Assembly (NCBI GenBank): GCA_934339135.1
Contig: CAKRHP010000011.1
Coordinates: 56,094 to 120,093, forward strand
Length of the DNA: 64,000 bases
DNA from: an uncultured Lachnospiraceae bacterium
GTDB taxonomy: Bacteria > Bacillota > Clostridia > Lachnospirales > Lachnospiraceae
Direction of reading: 5' to 3'
Shown: positions 9,876 through 18,441 of the stretch, piece after piece
Layout: every line of letters starts with the position of its first letter
Position numbering within the stretch: position 1 is the stretch's first letter
Translations under genes and position numbers: made by a program
The notes under the pieces: model-generated
Database searches by the model: none
What the model was told of the DNA's origin: nothing
What the model saw: the letters and a program-made list of their open reading frames with translations, nothing else

Positions 9876-9920
9876 ATGCGGTTTGGAGGGTCTTTGGCTT
9901 TCCGGACCGCATTTTTATTT
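9876..9920 (+). terminator. Terminator after tpiA
   Basis: Stem ATGCGGTTTGG pairing with CCGGACCGCAT around a 14-nt loop, then TTTTTATTTT. It is flanked on the left by Ts as well, so it may work less well in reverse. Confidence 0.85.
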
Positions 9921-9977
9921 TCGGAACAAATAAGAGGTCTTTGCACGTTTTCATAGCAGAGACGGGTGTTCTTGTTA

Positions 9978-10006
9978 TTGACGAATGAGAAGGAATCTTG
10001 TATACT
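9978..10006 (+). promoter_or_regulatory. gpmI promoter
   Basis: TTGACG (9978-9983), 17-bp spacer, TATACT (10001-10006), about 90 nt before the gpmI start. Confidence 0.8.
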
Positions 10007-10093
10007 CAAGGATGGTAGAATGAAAAGACCGCTGCCGGTGCTGTGGCGCGGCGATCAGAGACAGAGACAGCACAGAAAAGAGGAATAGAGATT

Positions 10094-11638
10094 ATGAGTC
10101 AGAAACCAGTTGTATTAATGGTATTAGATGGTTATGGATTGAATGATAAGGTTGAGGGAAATGCAATCGCCCAGGCAAAGACACCGGTGATGGACAAGCT
10201 GATGGCAGAGTATCCGTTTGTAAAGGGAAATGCCAGTGGTCTTGCAGTTGGTCTTCCGGATGGCCAGATGGGTAACTCTGAGGTTGGTCATATGAATATC
10301 GGTGCCGGCCGTGTCATTTATCAGGAGCTGACACGTATTTCCAAATCTATCGATGATGGCGATTTCTTTGAGAATGAGGAGCTTTTAGCTGCCATTGAGA
10401 ACGTCAAGAAGAATGGCTCAGATCTTCATTTATATGGTCTGCTTTCCGACGGTGGTGTACACAGTCACAATACACACCTGTACGGACTGCTGGAGCTGGC
10501 TAAGAGAAACGGTGTAGAGAATGTTTATGTACACTGCTTCCTGGATGGCCGTGATACACCTCCTGCATCCGGTAAGGAGTATGTAGAACAGCTTCAGGCA
10601 AAGATTGACGAGATCGGTGTTGGCCACATTGCCAGCCTGCATGGACGTTACTATGCAATGGATCGTGATACCAACTGGGATCGTGTAGAGAAGGCATATG
10701 CTGCTCTGGTATATGGCGAGGGTGAGAAGGCAGAGGATGCTGTTCAGGCAATGGCTGATTCCTATGCCAAGGATGTGACAGATGAGTTCGTAGTACCTAC
10801 TGTTATTGAGAAGGATGGAAAGCCACTGGCTACCATTAAGGATGGCGATTCCGTGATCTTCTTTAACTTCCGTCCGGACCGTGCGAGAGAGATCACCCGC
10901 AGTTTCTGTGATGAGGAGTTTACAGGATTTGAGAGAAAGAAAGGTTTCCTGAAGCTGACATATGTCTGCTTTGTGGATTATGATGATACCATTGGAAACA
11001 AGCTGGTTGCATTCAAGAAAGAGTCTGTAGAGAATACCTTTGGTGAGTTCCTTGCAGCCAACGGAAAGACACAGCTTCGTCTGGCGGAGACAGAGAAGTA
11101 CGCACATGTTACCTTCTTCTTTAACGGTGGTGTTGAGGAGCCAAACAAGGGTGAGGAGCGTTCTCTGGTAAAATCTCCTTCCGTAGCGACTTACGATCTG
11201 CAGCCGGAGATGAGTGCGCCGGAGGTCAGCAGAAGACTGAATGAGGCGATTGGATCAGGCAAATATGATGTGATTGTGATCAACTTTGCAAACCCTGATA
11301 TGGTAGGCCATACAGGTGTGATCCCGGCAGCCATTAAAGCAGTCGAGGCAGTGGATGAGTGTGTTGGATCTGCAGTAGAGGCTGTGAAGAAAGCAGACGG
11401 TGTTCTGTTTATCTGTGCCGATCATGGAAATGCAGAGAAGATGATCGACTATGAGACCGGTGAGCCGCATACTGCTCATACCACCAACCCTGTTCCGTTT
11501 ATCCTTGTGAATTACGACGAGTCCTATACTCTTCGTGAGGATGGATGCCTTGCGGATATTGCACCGACATTGATTGAAGTAATGGGTATGGAGCAGCCAA
11601 AGGAGATGACTGGAAAGTCACTTCTGATCAAGAAATAA
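10094..11638 (+). CDS. gpmI: 2,3-bisphosphoglycerate-independent phosphoglycerate mutase
   Basis: Mn-dependent isomerisation of 3- to 2-phosphoglycerate. ATG 10094 chosen: AGAGGA RBS nearby and the product opens SQKPVVLMVLDGYGLN, the metal-binding start typical of the alkaline phosphatase superfamily. The in-frame GTG at 10043 would add 17 atypical residues. Catalytic Ser in GQMGNSEVGHMNIGAGR, substrate loop FLDGRDTPP, and metal ligands in FADPDMVGH-like NFANPDMVGHTG and CADHGNAE. 514 residues, normal. Own promoter, so it is a separate unit from pgk-tpiA. Confidence 0.97.
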   Translation: MSQKPVVLMVLDGYGLNDKVEGNAIAQAKTPVMDKLMAEYPFVKGNASGLAVGLPDGQMGNSEVGHMNIGAGRVIYQELTRISKSIDDGDFFENEELLAAIENVKKNGSDLHLYGLLSDGGVHSHNTHLYGLLELAKRNGVENVYVHCFLDGRDTPPASGKEYVEQLQAKIDEIGVGHIASLHGRYYAMDRDTNWDRVEKAYAALVYGEGEKAEDAVQAMADSYAKDVTDEFVVPTVIEKDGKPLATIKDGDSVIFFNFRPDRAREITRSFCDEEFTGFERKKGFLKLTYVCFVDYDDTIGNKLVAFKKESVENTFGEFLAANGKTQLRLAETEKYAHVTFFFNGGVEEPNKGEERSLVKSPSVATYDLQPEMSAPEVSRRLNEAIGSGKYDVIVINFANPDMVGHTGVIPAAIKAVEAVDECVGSAVEAVKKADGVLFICADHGNAEKMIDYETGEPHTAHTTNPVPFILVNYDESYTLREDGCLADIAPTLIEVMGMEQPKEMTGKSLLIKK

Positions 11639-11701
11639 TTATGATTTTGATTCAAATGCGGACAGATTTATAATAAATCTACCTGTGATAGAAAAAACTT
11701 C

Positions 11702-11730
11702 TTGAAATGATAGGATACTTGTGCTATCAT
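11702..11730 (+). promoter_or_regulatory. secG promoter
   Basis: TTGAAA (11702-11707), 17-bp spacer, TATCAT (11725-11730). Confidence 0.7.
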
Positions 11731-11795
11731 TAAGTAGTTGTTGTGTAACATCACAGCAGATTATTGTTACATTGGATTAAAGTGGAGGTTTTTTG

Positions 11796-12044
11796 ATGAT
11801 TAACATTATTCATGGTATTTTATTAATTCTTTATATTATTGATTGTATTGCATTGACGGTTGTTGTATTGATGCAGGAGGGAAAGCAGGCTGGTCTGACA
11901 GGTGCGATCAGTGGTGCAGCAGAGTCCTACTGGGGCAAGAACAAAGGTCGTTCCATGGAGGGCGGACTTGTACTGGCTACCAGAATTATGGCTGTACTTT
12001 TCGTAGTATTTTCACTGCTTTTGAACCTCAAGATTTTCAGTTAA
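11796..12044 (+). CDS. secG: Preprotein translocase subunit SecG
   Basis: Small integral membrane subunit of the SecYEG channel. 82 residues with two membrane helices (about 4-24 and 58-80) joined by a Gly-rich loop containing LMQEGKQAGLTGAISG, the SecG signature. ATG 11796 preferred over TTG 11793 because GGAGG lies 7 nt upstream. Placed before rnr-smpB-ssrA, a common arrangement in Firmicutes. Confidence 0.95.
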   Translation: MINIIHGILLILYIIDCIALTVVVLMQEGKQAGLTGAISGAAESYWGKNKGRSMEGGLVLATRIMAVLFVVFSLLLNLKIFS

Positions 12045-12087
12045 GATATTTATGTCTTGCTGATGATCAGTACGATAGAGAAATTAT

Positions 12088-12122
12088 GCCGTCTCATGGG
12101 TATCTCCGTGAGGCGGTTTTTT
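12088..12122 (+). terminator. Terminator after secG
   Basis: Stem CCGTCTCA (12089-12096) with TGAGGCGG (12109-12116; one G-T pair), 12-nt loop, six Ts. It separates secG from rnr, perhaps as a partial read-through attenuator because no strong rnr promoter is visible. Confidence 0.75.
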
Positions 12123-12214
12123 GGAATTACGAGAGATAAAGCGAACGTGGTTTGCTATGGAAAGTTGTGTCTGCGTCCCAAAGTTTGCGGGCAGAGAAAG
12201 GAAAGAAGACGATT

Positions 12215-14569
12215 ATGGTACAGGAAGAATTTGAAGAAAAAAAGAAAATGATCGATGAATTTGTAAATACAAAGGGATACCGCAGTATGTCAGTAAAGGA
12301 GATGGCAATGGTGTTGCAGGTGCCATCCCGTGAAAAAAAGGATTTTCGTGAGGTGTTGGATGCCCTTGCCATGGAAGGAAAGATCAGCATTGATCTCAAG
12401 GGAAAGATCAAACCGCTCCCGGCAGATGTGAAGGTAGGTCGTTATATGGCAACCCAGAGAGGCTTTGGTTTTGTGCGTGTTGAAAATGAGGAAGACGATA
12501 TTTTCATTCCGGGAGTACATACCAAGGGGGCTCTTGATGGGGATACGGTACAGGTACAGGTCAAAAAGGAAGGGGAAGAAGGCAAACGCCGGGAAGGCCA
12601 GGTGTTAAATATTCTGGAGCGCGGCAACAGCATTATCGTGGGAACCTATACCCGCAGCAGAAATTTCGGCTTCGTCACACCGGACAATCAGAAATTTACC
12701 AAGGATATTTATGTGGCAAAAGCGGAGAGTAAAGGAGCCGTTACCGGTCACAAGGTAGTTGTGGAGATCACGGACTTTGGCGACGAGCAGCGTAAGCCGG
12801 AGGGGCGTATACTGGAGATTCTGGGACATGTGAATGATCCGGGTGTTGATATTCTCTCTGTGATCAAAGCATATGGTCTGCCGGAGGAGTATCCGGATGA
12901 GGTAATGAAGCAGATTGAGGATATCCCGGATGAGGTAGAGGAGAGTCAGAAGGCCGGCAGAGCAGACTTCCGTGATCTGCAGACGGTGACCATTGACGGA
13001 GAGGATGCCAAGGATCTGGATGATGCCATTACTCTTTCCAAGGAAGGAAATATATATCATCTCGGCGTACATATTGCAGATGTCAGCCAGTATGTGACAG
13101 AAGGATCGCCTTTGGATAAGGAAGCGTTGAAACGTGGAACCAGTATTTATCTGGTGGACCGCGTGATCCCGATGATCCCCCACAAATTGTCTAACGGAAT
13201 CTGTTCCCTGAATCAGGGAGTGGATCGTCTGGCACTGTCCTGTATGATGGACATCAATGAAAAGGGTGAGATCGTAAAGCATAAGATCTGCGAATCTGTG
13301 ATCAACGTAACACGCCGTATGTCATATACCAGTGTACACAAGATCATTGAGGAGAAGGACGAGCAGGAGCGCAAGGAATACGAAGAATTAATTCCGATGT
13401 TCGAACTGATGTATGAGCTGGCTGAGGTTTTGCAGGCAAAGCGGGAGAAGAGAGGCTCTATTGATTTCGACTTTCCGGAGGCAAAGATCATCTTAGACGA
13501 GAAGGGAAAGCCGATCGATGTCAAGGAGTATGAGAGAACCCAGGCAAACCGCATTATTGAGGAGTTTATGCTGGCAGCCAACCAGACGGTGGCAGAGGAA
13601 TATTTCTGGAGCGAGATTCCGTTTGTATATCGTACCCATGAGACTCCGGACATGGAAAAAATCCAGAATCTTGCGTTATTTATTGAGAACTTTGGATATA
13701 CTTTGAAGATCAAGGAGGATGAGATCCATCCGAAGGAGATTCAGAAGTTGATGCGTGCCATTGCAGGAAAGCCGGAGGAAGGACTGATCGGCAGACTGGC
13801 GCTTCGTTCCATGAAGCAGGCACGATATACCACAGACTGCGAGGGGCATTTCGGTCTGGCAATGAAGTATTACTGCCATTTCACTTCTCCGATCCGTCGT
13901 TATCCGGATCTGCAGATCCACCGGATCATTAAGGAGAACCTCCATGGCGGCATGAAAGAGAAGCGGATCGAGCATTATCAGAAGATCCTGCCGGAGGTGA
14001 CCGAGCAGACAAGTGCATTGGAGCGTCGTGCAGATGATGCAGAGCGTGAAGTGGAGAAGATGAAGAAGGCGGAGTACATGGAGCAGTTTGTTGGAAAGGA
14101 CTTCGAGGGAACCATTTCCGGTCTGACTACCTGGGGGATGTATGTGGAGCTGCCAAATACCATTGAGGGAATGATCCGCGTGGCAGACATTCCGGGAGAC
14201 TATTACTATTATGATGAAGATCTGCATCGGATGGTGGGAGAAAAGACAGGCAAGGTTTATAAGATGGGTGAGCCGCTTCGTATCATTGTGGCAGGTGTTG
14301 ATAAGCTGACCAGAACCATTGATTTTGTACTGTATCAGGAGGATGAGGAAGGAAATCCAATCCTGCCGCCGCTGGAAAAGAAGTCACCAAAGGAGCGCAT
14401 CAGTGCCAAAGAGAAAAAAGCGATGGCGGCGAAAGCTTCCGGAAAAGGACGAGGTGCTTCCAAGGACAAGGATGGAAAGGGTGGCAGAAATCGTTCCGAC
14501 AGAGGCAGCCGCAGAATGAAGGACCGTAAAGCGATGAAAAAAGCAGCAAAGAGACGCAGCAGAAAATAA
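12215..14569 (+). CDS. rnr: Ribonuclease R
   Basis: Processive 3'-5' exoribonuclease that degrades structured RNA and helps in trans-translation. Start ATG 12215 (AAAGGAAAG RBS); the in-frame TTG at 12152 is too far upstream. Order: N-terminal helix-turn-helix, two cold-shock OB folds (RGFGFVRV, NFGFVTP), RNB catalytic domain with DGEDAKDLDDAI metal-binding aspartates, S1 domain (GTISGLTTWGMYVEL), and a Lys/Arg-rich tail of ~60 residues. 784 residues. Followed 61 bp later by smpB, its functional partner. Confidence 0.97.
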   Translation: MVQEEFEEKKKMIDEFVNTKGYRSMSVKEMAMVLQVPSREKKDFREVLDALAMEGKISIDLKGKIKPLPADVKVGRYMATQRGFGFVRVENEEDDIFIPGVHTKGALDGDTVQVQVKKEGEEGKRREGQVLNILERGNSIIVGTYTRSRNFGFVTPDNQKFTKDIYVAKAESKGAVTGHKVVVEITDFGDEQRKPEGRILEILGHVNDPGVDILSVIKAYGLPEEYPDEVMKQIEDIPDEVEESQKAGRADFRDLQTVTIDGEDAKDLDDAITLSKEGNIYHLGVHIADVSQYVTEGSPLDKEALKRGTSIYLVDRVIPMIPHKLSNGICSLNQGVDRLALSCMMDINEKGEIVKHKICESVINVTRRMSYTSVHKIIEEKDEQERKEYEELIPMFELMYELAEVLQAKREKRGSIDFDFPEAKIILDEKGKPIDVKEYERTQANRIIEEFMLAANQTVAEEYFWSEIPFVYRTHETPDMEKIQNLALFIENFGYTLKIKEDEIHPKEIQKLMRAIAGKPEEGLIGRLALRSMKQARYTTDCEGHFGLAMKYYCHFTSPIRRYPDLQIHRIIKENLHGGMKEKRIEHYQKILPEVTEQTSALERRADDAEREVEKMKKAEYMEQFVGKDFEGTISGLTTWGMYVELPNTIEGMIRVADIPGDYYYYDEDLHRMVGEKTGKVYKMGEPLRIIVAGVDKLTRTIDFVLYQEDEEGNPILPPLEKKSPKERISAKEKKAMAAKASGKGRGASKDKDGKGGRNRSDRGSRRMKDRKAMKKAAKRRSRK

Positions 14570-14630
14570 AAGTTTGATAGCCGGTATATGATATTTCATA
14601 GGAAAAGCATATATTGTGCAAGGAGGAATT

Positions 14631-15098
14631 ATGGGAAAGGAAAGTAAAAAGATCATAGCCAATAATAAAAAGGCCTTTTACGATTACTTTATTGAAGATA
14701 AATATGAAGCCGGCATTGAGCTGGTGGGAACCGAAGTGAAATCACTCCGCATGGGCAAGTGCAGTATCAAGGAGGCATTTGTCCGGATCCAGAAGGGCGA
14801 AGTTTTTATTTACGGTATGCATATCAGTCCCTATGAAAAGGGAAATATATTTAACAGGGATCCGCTTCGTGCCAGAAAGCTTTTGCTGCACCGTTACGAG
14901 ATCCGCAAGATCGAAGGGCAGATCGCACAGAAGGGATACACGCTGGTGCCGTTAAATGTTTATCTCAAGGGAAGTCTGATGAAGGTAGAAATTGGGCTGG
15001 CAAAGGGAAAAAAGCAGTACGACAAGCGTCAGGATATTGCCAAAAAAGATCAGCGCCGGGAGGCAGAAAAGCAGTTCAAGGTGAAAAATCTGTATTAA
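14631..15098 (+). CDS. smpB: SsrA-binding protein SmpB
   Basis: Binds the tRNA-like domain of tmRNA and delivers it to stalled ribosomes. 155 residues; opens with [15 protein letters not shown], holds [13 protein letters not shown] and the basic C-terminal tail [14 protein letters not shown] needed for ribosome engagement. ATG 14631 has AAGGAGG at 14620-14626; the upstream in-frame GTG lacks spacing. Its RNA partner ssrA is ~105 bp downstream. Confidence 0.97.
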   Translation: MGKESKKIIANNKKAFYDYFIEDKYEAGIELVGTEVKSLRMGKCSIKEAFVRIQKGEVFIYGMHISPYEKGNIFNRDPLRARKLLLHRYEIRKIEGQIAQKGYTLVPLNVYLKGSLMKVEIGLAKGKKQYDKRQDIAKKDQRREAEKQFKVKNLY

Positions 15099-15153
15099 AA
15101 GTAATAATCCTCAGATGATTACGGCAGGCTATATTAAAAAGCTGATTCTGTTA

Positions 15154-15182
15154 TTGACAAAATGTTGTAAGGGTGTTATAGT
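15154..15182 (+). promoter_or_regulatory. ssrA promoter
   Basis: TTGACA (15154-15159), 17-bp spacer, TATAGT (15177-15182). Transcription should begin near 15189 and give a short 5' leader removed by RNase P. Confidence 0.8.
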
Positions 15183-15204
15183 AATCAGCAACTTACAACT
15201 TTAA

Positions 15205-15545
15205 GGGGTTGTACAGGTTTCGACGGGCTCGCTGAAGATGGAGAAGCTGTCCGTGGTCGGACACCACGTTAAAAGTTCGAAATTAAAATTAAACGCTGAA
15301 GATAATTTAGCACTGGCTGCCTAGTTGCAGCCCATCGGTCCTAGCGTCCCGCCGTTAGGGGTGCCGGTGTCGACCTGCGGGAAACTCTGATGCCTAAGCT
15401 TTGCGGTATCAGAAAATTCATGAAGCTACTGAAGACTGCAGCCTGTTAGTGGGCGTCAGCCGGAGGGAATGTGAAATCACTGACTATGACAGTAGAAGGA
15501 CATTGGATCCGGGTTCGGACAGGGGTTCGATTCCCCTCAGCTCCA
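15205..15545 (+). ncRNA. ssrA: Transfer-messenger RNA (tmRNA)
   Basis: The 5' end GGGGTTG pairs with the 3' CAGCTCC to form the tRNA-like acceptor stem; GTACAGGTTTCGACGGG and the T-arm GGGTTCGATTCCC are diagnostic. Length ~341 nt. CCA is not encoded (A then TTAG follows). The tag reading frame ends ...NAEDNLALAA followed by TAG at 15322-15324; the hydrophobic ALAA end is the protease-recognition signal. The exact resume codon is not certain. Rescues stalled ribosomes together with SmpB and RNase R encoded just upstream. Confidence 0.95.
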
Positions 15546-15548
15546 TTA

Positions 15549-15585
15549 GCCCCAAGGCATGAAATATCGTGTTTTGGGGCTTTTG
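15549..15585 (+). terminator. tmRNA terminator
   Basis: GCCCCAA (15549-15555) pairs with TTGGGGC (15574-15580), then TTTTG. Confidence 0.85.
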
Positions 15586-15655
15586 TATTGCCCTATATTG
15601 GGGTCAAAATTGGTGTCAGAATATTGACATAATAATTTGGAAAGAGTGAAGCCAC

Positions 15656-16348
15656 ATGAAAAAGGAAACATTCCTTATTGAGCAGAAGCAATGTCTCATA
15701 TATCACAGCGATAAGCCGGAATATATCCTGCTCCAGCCGGTAAACGACTACGAAATGGAAAACCTCGACCGGCAGGTGTCTCTGATCAAGGCAGAGGTCT
15801 CAGAGCCGTTTATATTTGTGGCATTTCTTGTGGAACAGTGGAATCAGGAGTTGTCGCCGTGGAACGCACCGCCTGTCTTTGGGACGGAGGGCTTTGGAGA
15901 TGGTGCCGGAGAAACGCTGCGATTTATCTGTGAAAAACTGATTCCTTTTGTGACAGAACAATACGCATCAGGAGATAACTTACCTGTGATTTTGGGAGGA
16001 TATTCTCTGGCGGGATTCTTTGCGTTATGGAGTGCCTGTCAGACGGAGGAGTTTTCTGCGATAGCTGCAGTATCCCCGTCCGTATGGTTTCCGGGGTGGG
16101 ATGCTTATGCGAAGGAGCATACGCTTAAATCCGTGAGGATTTATTTAAGTCTGGGCAGAAAAGAAGAAAAAACAAGAAACAAGATCATGGCAACAGTAGG
16201 AGACTGCATCCGGGGGCAATACAAACGGCTTACTGAAAGTGGGATCACATCCGCTCTGGAGTGGAATGAGGGAAATCATTTTCAGGAATCGGATCTACGG
16301 TGTGTCAAGGGGTTTGTATGGTGTGTCCGAAATATAGGACACATATAG
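15656..16348 (+). CDS. Alpha/beta hydrolase, putative esterase
   Basis: 230 residues. The nucleophile elbow reads GGYSLAG (Ser near residue 118), with an upstream oxyanion/strand region and a C-terminal NEGNHF that supplies the catalytic His; the acid residue is probably in the Asp/Glu-rich segment after ISLS-like IYLSLGRKEEK. This matches the esterase-D/enterochelin-esterase-like group. No signal peptide, so cytoplasmic. Weak GAAAGAG RBS before ATG. Substrate unknown. It lies just beyond ssrA, a usual insertion hot spot, and is followed by a broken flavin reductase gene. Confidence 0.8.
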   Translation: MKKETFLIEQKQCLIYHSDKPEYILLQPVNDYEMENLDRQVSLIKAEVSEPFIFVAFLVEQWNQELSPWNAPPVFGTEGFGDGAGETLRFICEKLIPFVTEQYASGDNLPVILGGYSLAGFFALWSACQTEEFSAIAAVSPSVWFPGWDAYAKEHTLKSVRIYLSLGRKEEKTRNKIMATVGDCIRGQYKRLTESGITSALEWNEGNHFQESDLRCVKGFVWCVRNIGHI

Positions 16349-16367
16349 GAAATAGGAGGTTATTGAG

Positions 16368-16843
16368 ATGAAAGTGCTTATCATAAACGGAGGTCCAAGA
16401 GTCAATGGAAATACAACAATTGCTGTCCGGGAAATGGAACAGATCTTTGCAAAAGAGGGTGTGGCGGTCGAAACCGTTCAGATTGGAAATCAGGATATTC
16501 GCGGCTGATCGCATGCCTGGACAGATTGTTTTACAGTACGTCCTTCGATAAAACCATGAAGGTGGGAGCAAGTGTTGTGTGTGCCAGAAGAGGAGGCTGC
16601 TCTGCAACCTTTGACGAGCTGAATAAGTATTTTACCATTTCCAATATGCCCATTGCCTCCAGCCAGTACTGGAACAGCATTCATGGACGGGAAAAAGGCG
16701 AGGCAGAGATGGACGAGGAGGGAAAACAGACTATGCGCGTGCTTGCAAGAAATATGACATTCCTTATGAAAAGCATTGCCCTTGGAAAGAAAACATATGG
16801 CATGCCGGAAACAGAGGAGCATGTGTCAACACATTTTATTTAG
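16368..16843 (+). pseudogene. NAD(P)H-dependent FMN reductase/flavodoxin-fold protein, internally deleted
   Basis: The first part (16368-16508) encodes MKVLIINGGPRVNGNTT..., the flavodoxin-fold P-loop opening, and ends at TGA 16506 right after QIGNQDIRG. A different frame then carries the C-terminal half from about 16516: LDRLFYSTSFDK, GASVVCARRGGCSATFD, NKYFTISNMPIASSQYWN, which are hallmarks of the same family. Intact relatives have about 50 further residues between these parts (the GCxxCxxC segment and central strands). The gene has therefore lost its middle and changed frame. AGGAGG RBS at the original start is intact. The 3' part alone could in theory be translated from an internal ATG (16526). 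Confidence 0.8.
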
Positions 16844-16868
16844 AAAAATGCTCGTAACGTAGTGTGAA
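16843..16868 (+). repeat. Dispersed intergenic repeat, copy 1
   Basis: GAAAAATGCTCGTAACGTAG then TGTGAA, sharing the consensus GRAAAATKYTCGYAAYRTAG with 24534-24559 and 27104-27130. It directly follows the pseudogene stop. Confidence 0.5.
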
Positions 16869-16895
16869 AAAGGATATTGTAACAGGAGGGAAAAT

Positions 16896-17315
16896 ATGCA
16901 GGGAGACAGCATTATCAGTGCCCTGATCGGTCTCACAGGAGCGGTGTCCAATAATGGCAGGACGCAGGAGACAGACCAGGTGATCCGGGAAGCTTTTCTG
17001 GAAATGGAAAACAGGGAAAGAGAAGAAGAGATGGTACAGAAGATCCACTCGGTGAAAAATGCCATTGCCCCGGATTGTGCCGTCTGCAAAAATCCCTGTG
17101 GAAATACCTCTGACTACGATATGACACAGTATTATGATGAGGATCCGGAGGTTCTCACAGAAAAGCAAAAGCTGATCGGAGCCATTCGCAAGAGACTGAA
17201 ATATACAGAGCATGTCACAGACGATATTTACCGGGGGATTGCTTATCTGGGGTATCGTCTGGAGCCGGGGCAGTATCGGGAGCTGCGGACAGAGCTGTGT
17301 AAAGATTTAAAATAG
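16896..17315 (+). CDS. Hypothetical protein with CxxCxxxC motif
   Basis: 139 residues, soluble, mostly helical and acidic. A CAVCKNPC motif (about residues 61-68) is followed by GNTSDYDM; these Cys could hold a metal or Fe-S cluster. The N-terminus (MQGDSIISALIGLTGAV) is mildly hydrophobic, and the C-terminal half has a charged helical repeat around YRGIAYLGYRLEPGQYRELR. AGGAGG RBS before ATG 16896. Not recognised; it lies between a pseudogene and a cyclophilin gene, which gives no functional clue. Confidence 0.7.
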   Translation: MQGDSIISALIGLTGAVSNNGRTQETDQVIREAFLEMENREREEEMVQKIHSVKNAIAPDCAVCKNPCGNTSDYDMTQYYDEDPEVLTEKQKLIGAIRKRLKYTEHVTDDIYRGIAYLGYRLEPGQYRELRTELCKDLK

Positions 17316-17415
17316 AAAATGGATCAAGATCATATAGCAGATGGTCCCTCCGGTAATGGAGATTAACATCTGGTAACGAAAAACATAACCCACCCGTTAG
17401 TTTCATAACTTGGAT

Positions 17416-17444
17416 TAGACAGATCAAAAAGTTTATGGTATGAT
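17416..17444 (+). promoter_or_regulatory. Promoter of the cyclophilin lipoprotein gene
   Basis: TAGACA (17416-17421), 17-bp spacer, TATGAT (17439-17444). The rest of the 17316-17526 gap is AT-rich leader with nothing else recognised. Confidence 0.7.
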
Positions 17445-17526
17445 GTTTTTTGGTTTTTGCCAAAATAGTAATAAAAGGTCAAAAACCATTTTAATAATAT
17501 TTTCTAATAAAGAAAGGTTCGATTTT

Positions 17527-18207
17527 ATGAGAAAGATAAGCAGTATTTTGATAACAGCACTTTTGGGAGCGTTATGCCTGACGGGATGTGGTGGAAGTGA
17601 CAAAGCGGCAGATTCCGACAAAAATGTATCTTCTGCAGCAGTTTCGTCTCCGGCAGCAGAAGAAAGCCAGACAGTAGAGCCGGAACAGACAGATGATGCC
17701 GATCTGCTTTCCGGAAAGCATCACGTCAAGATCAAGGTGAAAAACTATGGCACCATTTCGGTAGAGCTAGATGCGGACGTGGCTCCGATCACAGTGACAA
17801 ACTTTGTGGATCTTGCAAAGGATGGATTTTATGACGGCCTTACATTTCATCGTATCATTTCCGGATTTATGATCCAGGGAGGGGATCCGCTTGGCAATGG
17901 TACCGGTGGTTCAGAGAAGACCATTAAGGGGGAATTTGCTGAGAATGGTGTGGAGAACAGTATTTCCCATGTGCGTGGCACGATTTCCATGGCCAGGTCT
18001 CAGGATTATGACAGTGCCAGCTCACAGTTTTTCATTATGCATAAGGACAATCCGGGACTGGATGGTCAGTATGCAGCGTTTGGTACAGTCACAAAAGGAA
18101 TGGATGTTGTGGATAAGATCTGCGAGGACACGCAGGTAGAGGATGAAAATGGTACGGTAGCTGCTGAAAATCAGCCGGTGATCAAAAGTATTAAGGTGAT
18201 TGACTAA
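17527..18207 (+). CDS. Cyclophilin-type peptidyl-prolyl isomerase lipoprotein
   Basis: 226 residues from ATG 17527 (AAAGAAAGG RBS); 29 residues of in-frame upstream sequence are leader. Signal peptide with lipobox LTGC (Cys near residue 20), a Ser/Ala/Glu linker to ~60, then a cyclophilin domain: FVDLAKDGFYDGLTFHRII, GFMIQGGDP, GTISMAR, SSQFFIMHKD, DGQYAAFGTV. Catalyses proline cis-trans isomerisation of exported proteins on the outer face of the membrane. Single-gene unit with its own promoter. Confidence 0.93.
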   Translation: MRKISSILITALLGALCLTGCGGSDKAADSDKNVSSAAVSSPAAEESQTVEPEQTDDADLLSGKHHVKIKVKNYGTISVELDADVAPITVTNFVDLAKDGFYDGLTFHRIISGFMIQGGDPLGNGTGGSEKTIKGEFAENGVENSISHVRGTISMARSQDYDSASSQFFIMHKDNPGLDGQYAAFGTVTKGMDVVDKICEDTQVEDENGTVAAENQPVIKSIKVID

Positions 18208-18266
18208 CAAAATCTGACAGTTATTGTGGATTTATCCGGCGAACAATAAAATATTTGTGAATTTGA

Positions 18267-18345
18267 TACCGGTTTTCGGAGGTTTTACAAAAATTCGTCA
18301 TGCAAAAGAAGCATGGAGAAAGGACTTTCGCAGACCGGTATTTTA
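18267..18345 (+). other. Long hairpin or structured RNA element, possible terminator
   Basis: Arms ATACCGGT (18267-18274) and ACCGGTAT (18334-18341) enclose a second hairpin CATGC/GCATG (18299-18303 with 18311-18315); the outer stem is followed by TTTTATTG. It may end the cyclophilin transcript. It could also be a leader, but a TATAAT at 18349-18354 just beyond it suggests the next gene's promoter lies downstream of it. Confidence 0.45.
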
Positions 18346-18441
18346 TTGTATAATTATTTCGTTGACAGAGGAAAGACATCGACAACCGCTCCGGGTACCG
18401 GGACAGGATAAGCGGAATATCTTAAAGGAGAGTGTAATATT

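Noticed and set aside
10043..10093. Extended N-terminus of gpmI from GTG 10043
   Set aside because: No RBS, and the family starts at the residues encoded from ATG 10094.
15545..15660. Genomic island integrated at the 3' end of ssrA
   Set aside because: No integrase gene and no direct repeat of the ssrA 3' end were found in the window; the sequence after the terminator alone is not enough.
18240..18441. Cyclic di-GMP riboswitch before the carboxypeptidase gene
   Set aside because: The GEMM core sequences and tetraloop receptor are missing; only a nested hairpin is seen.
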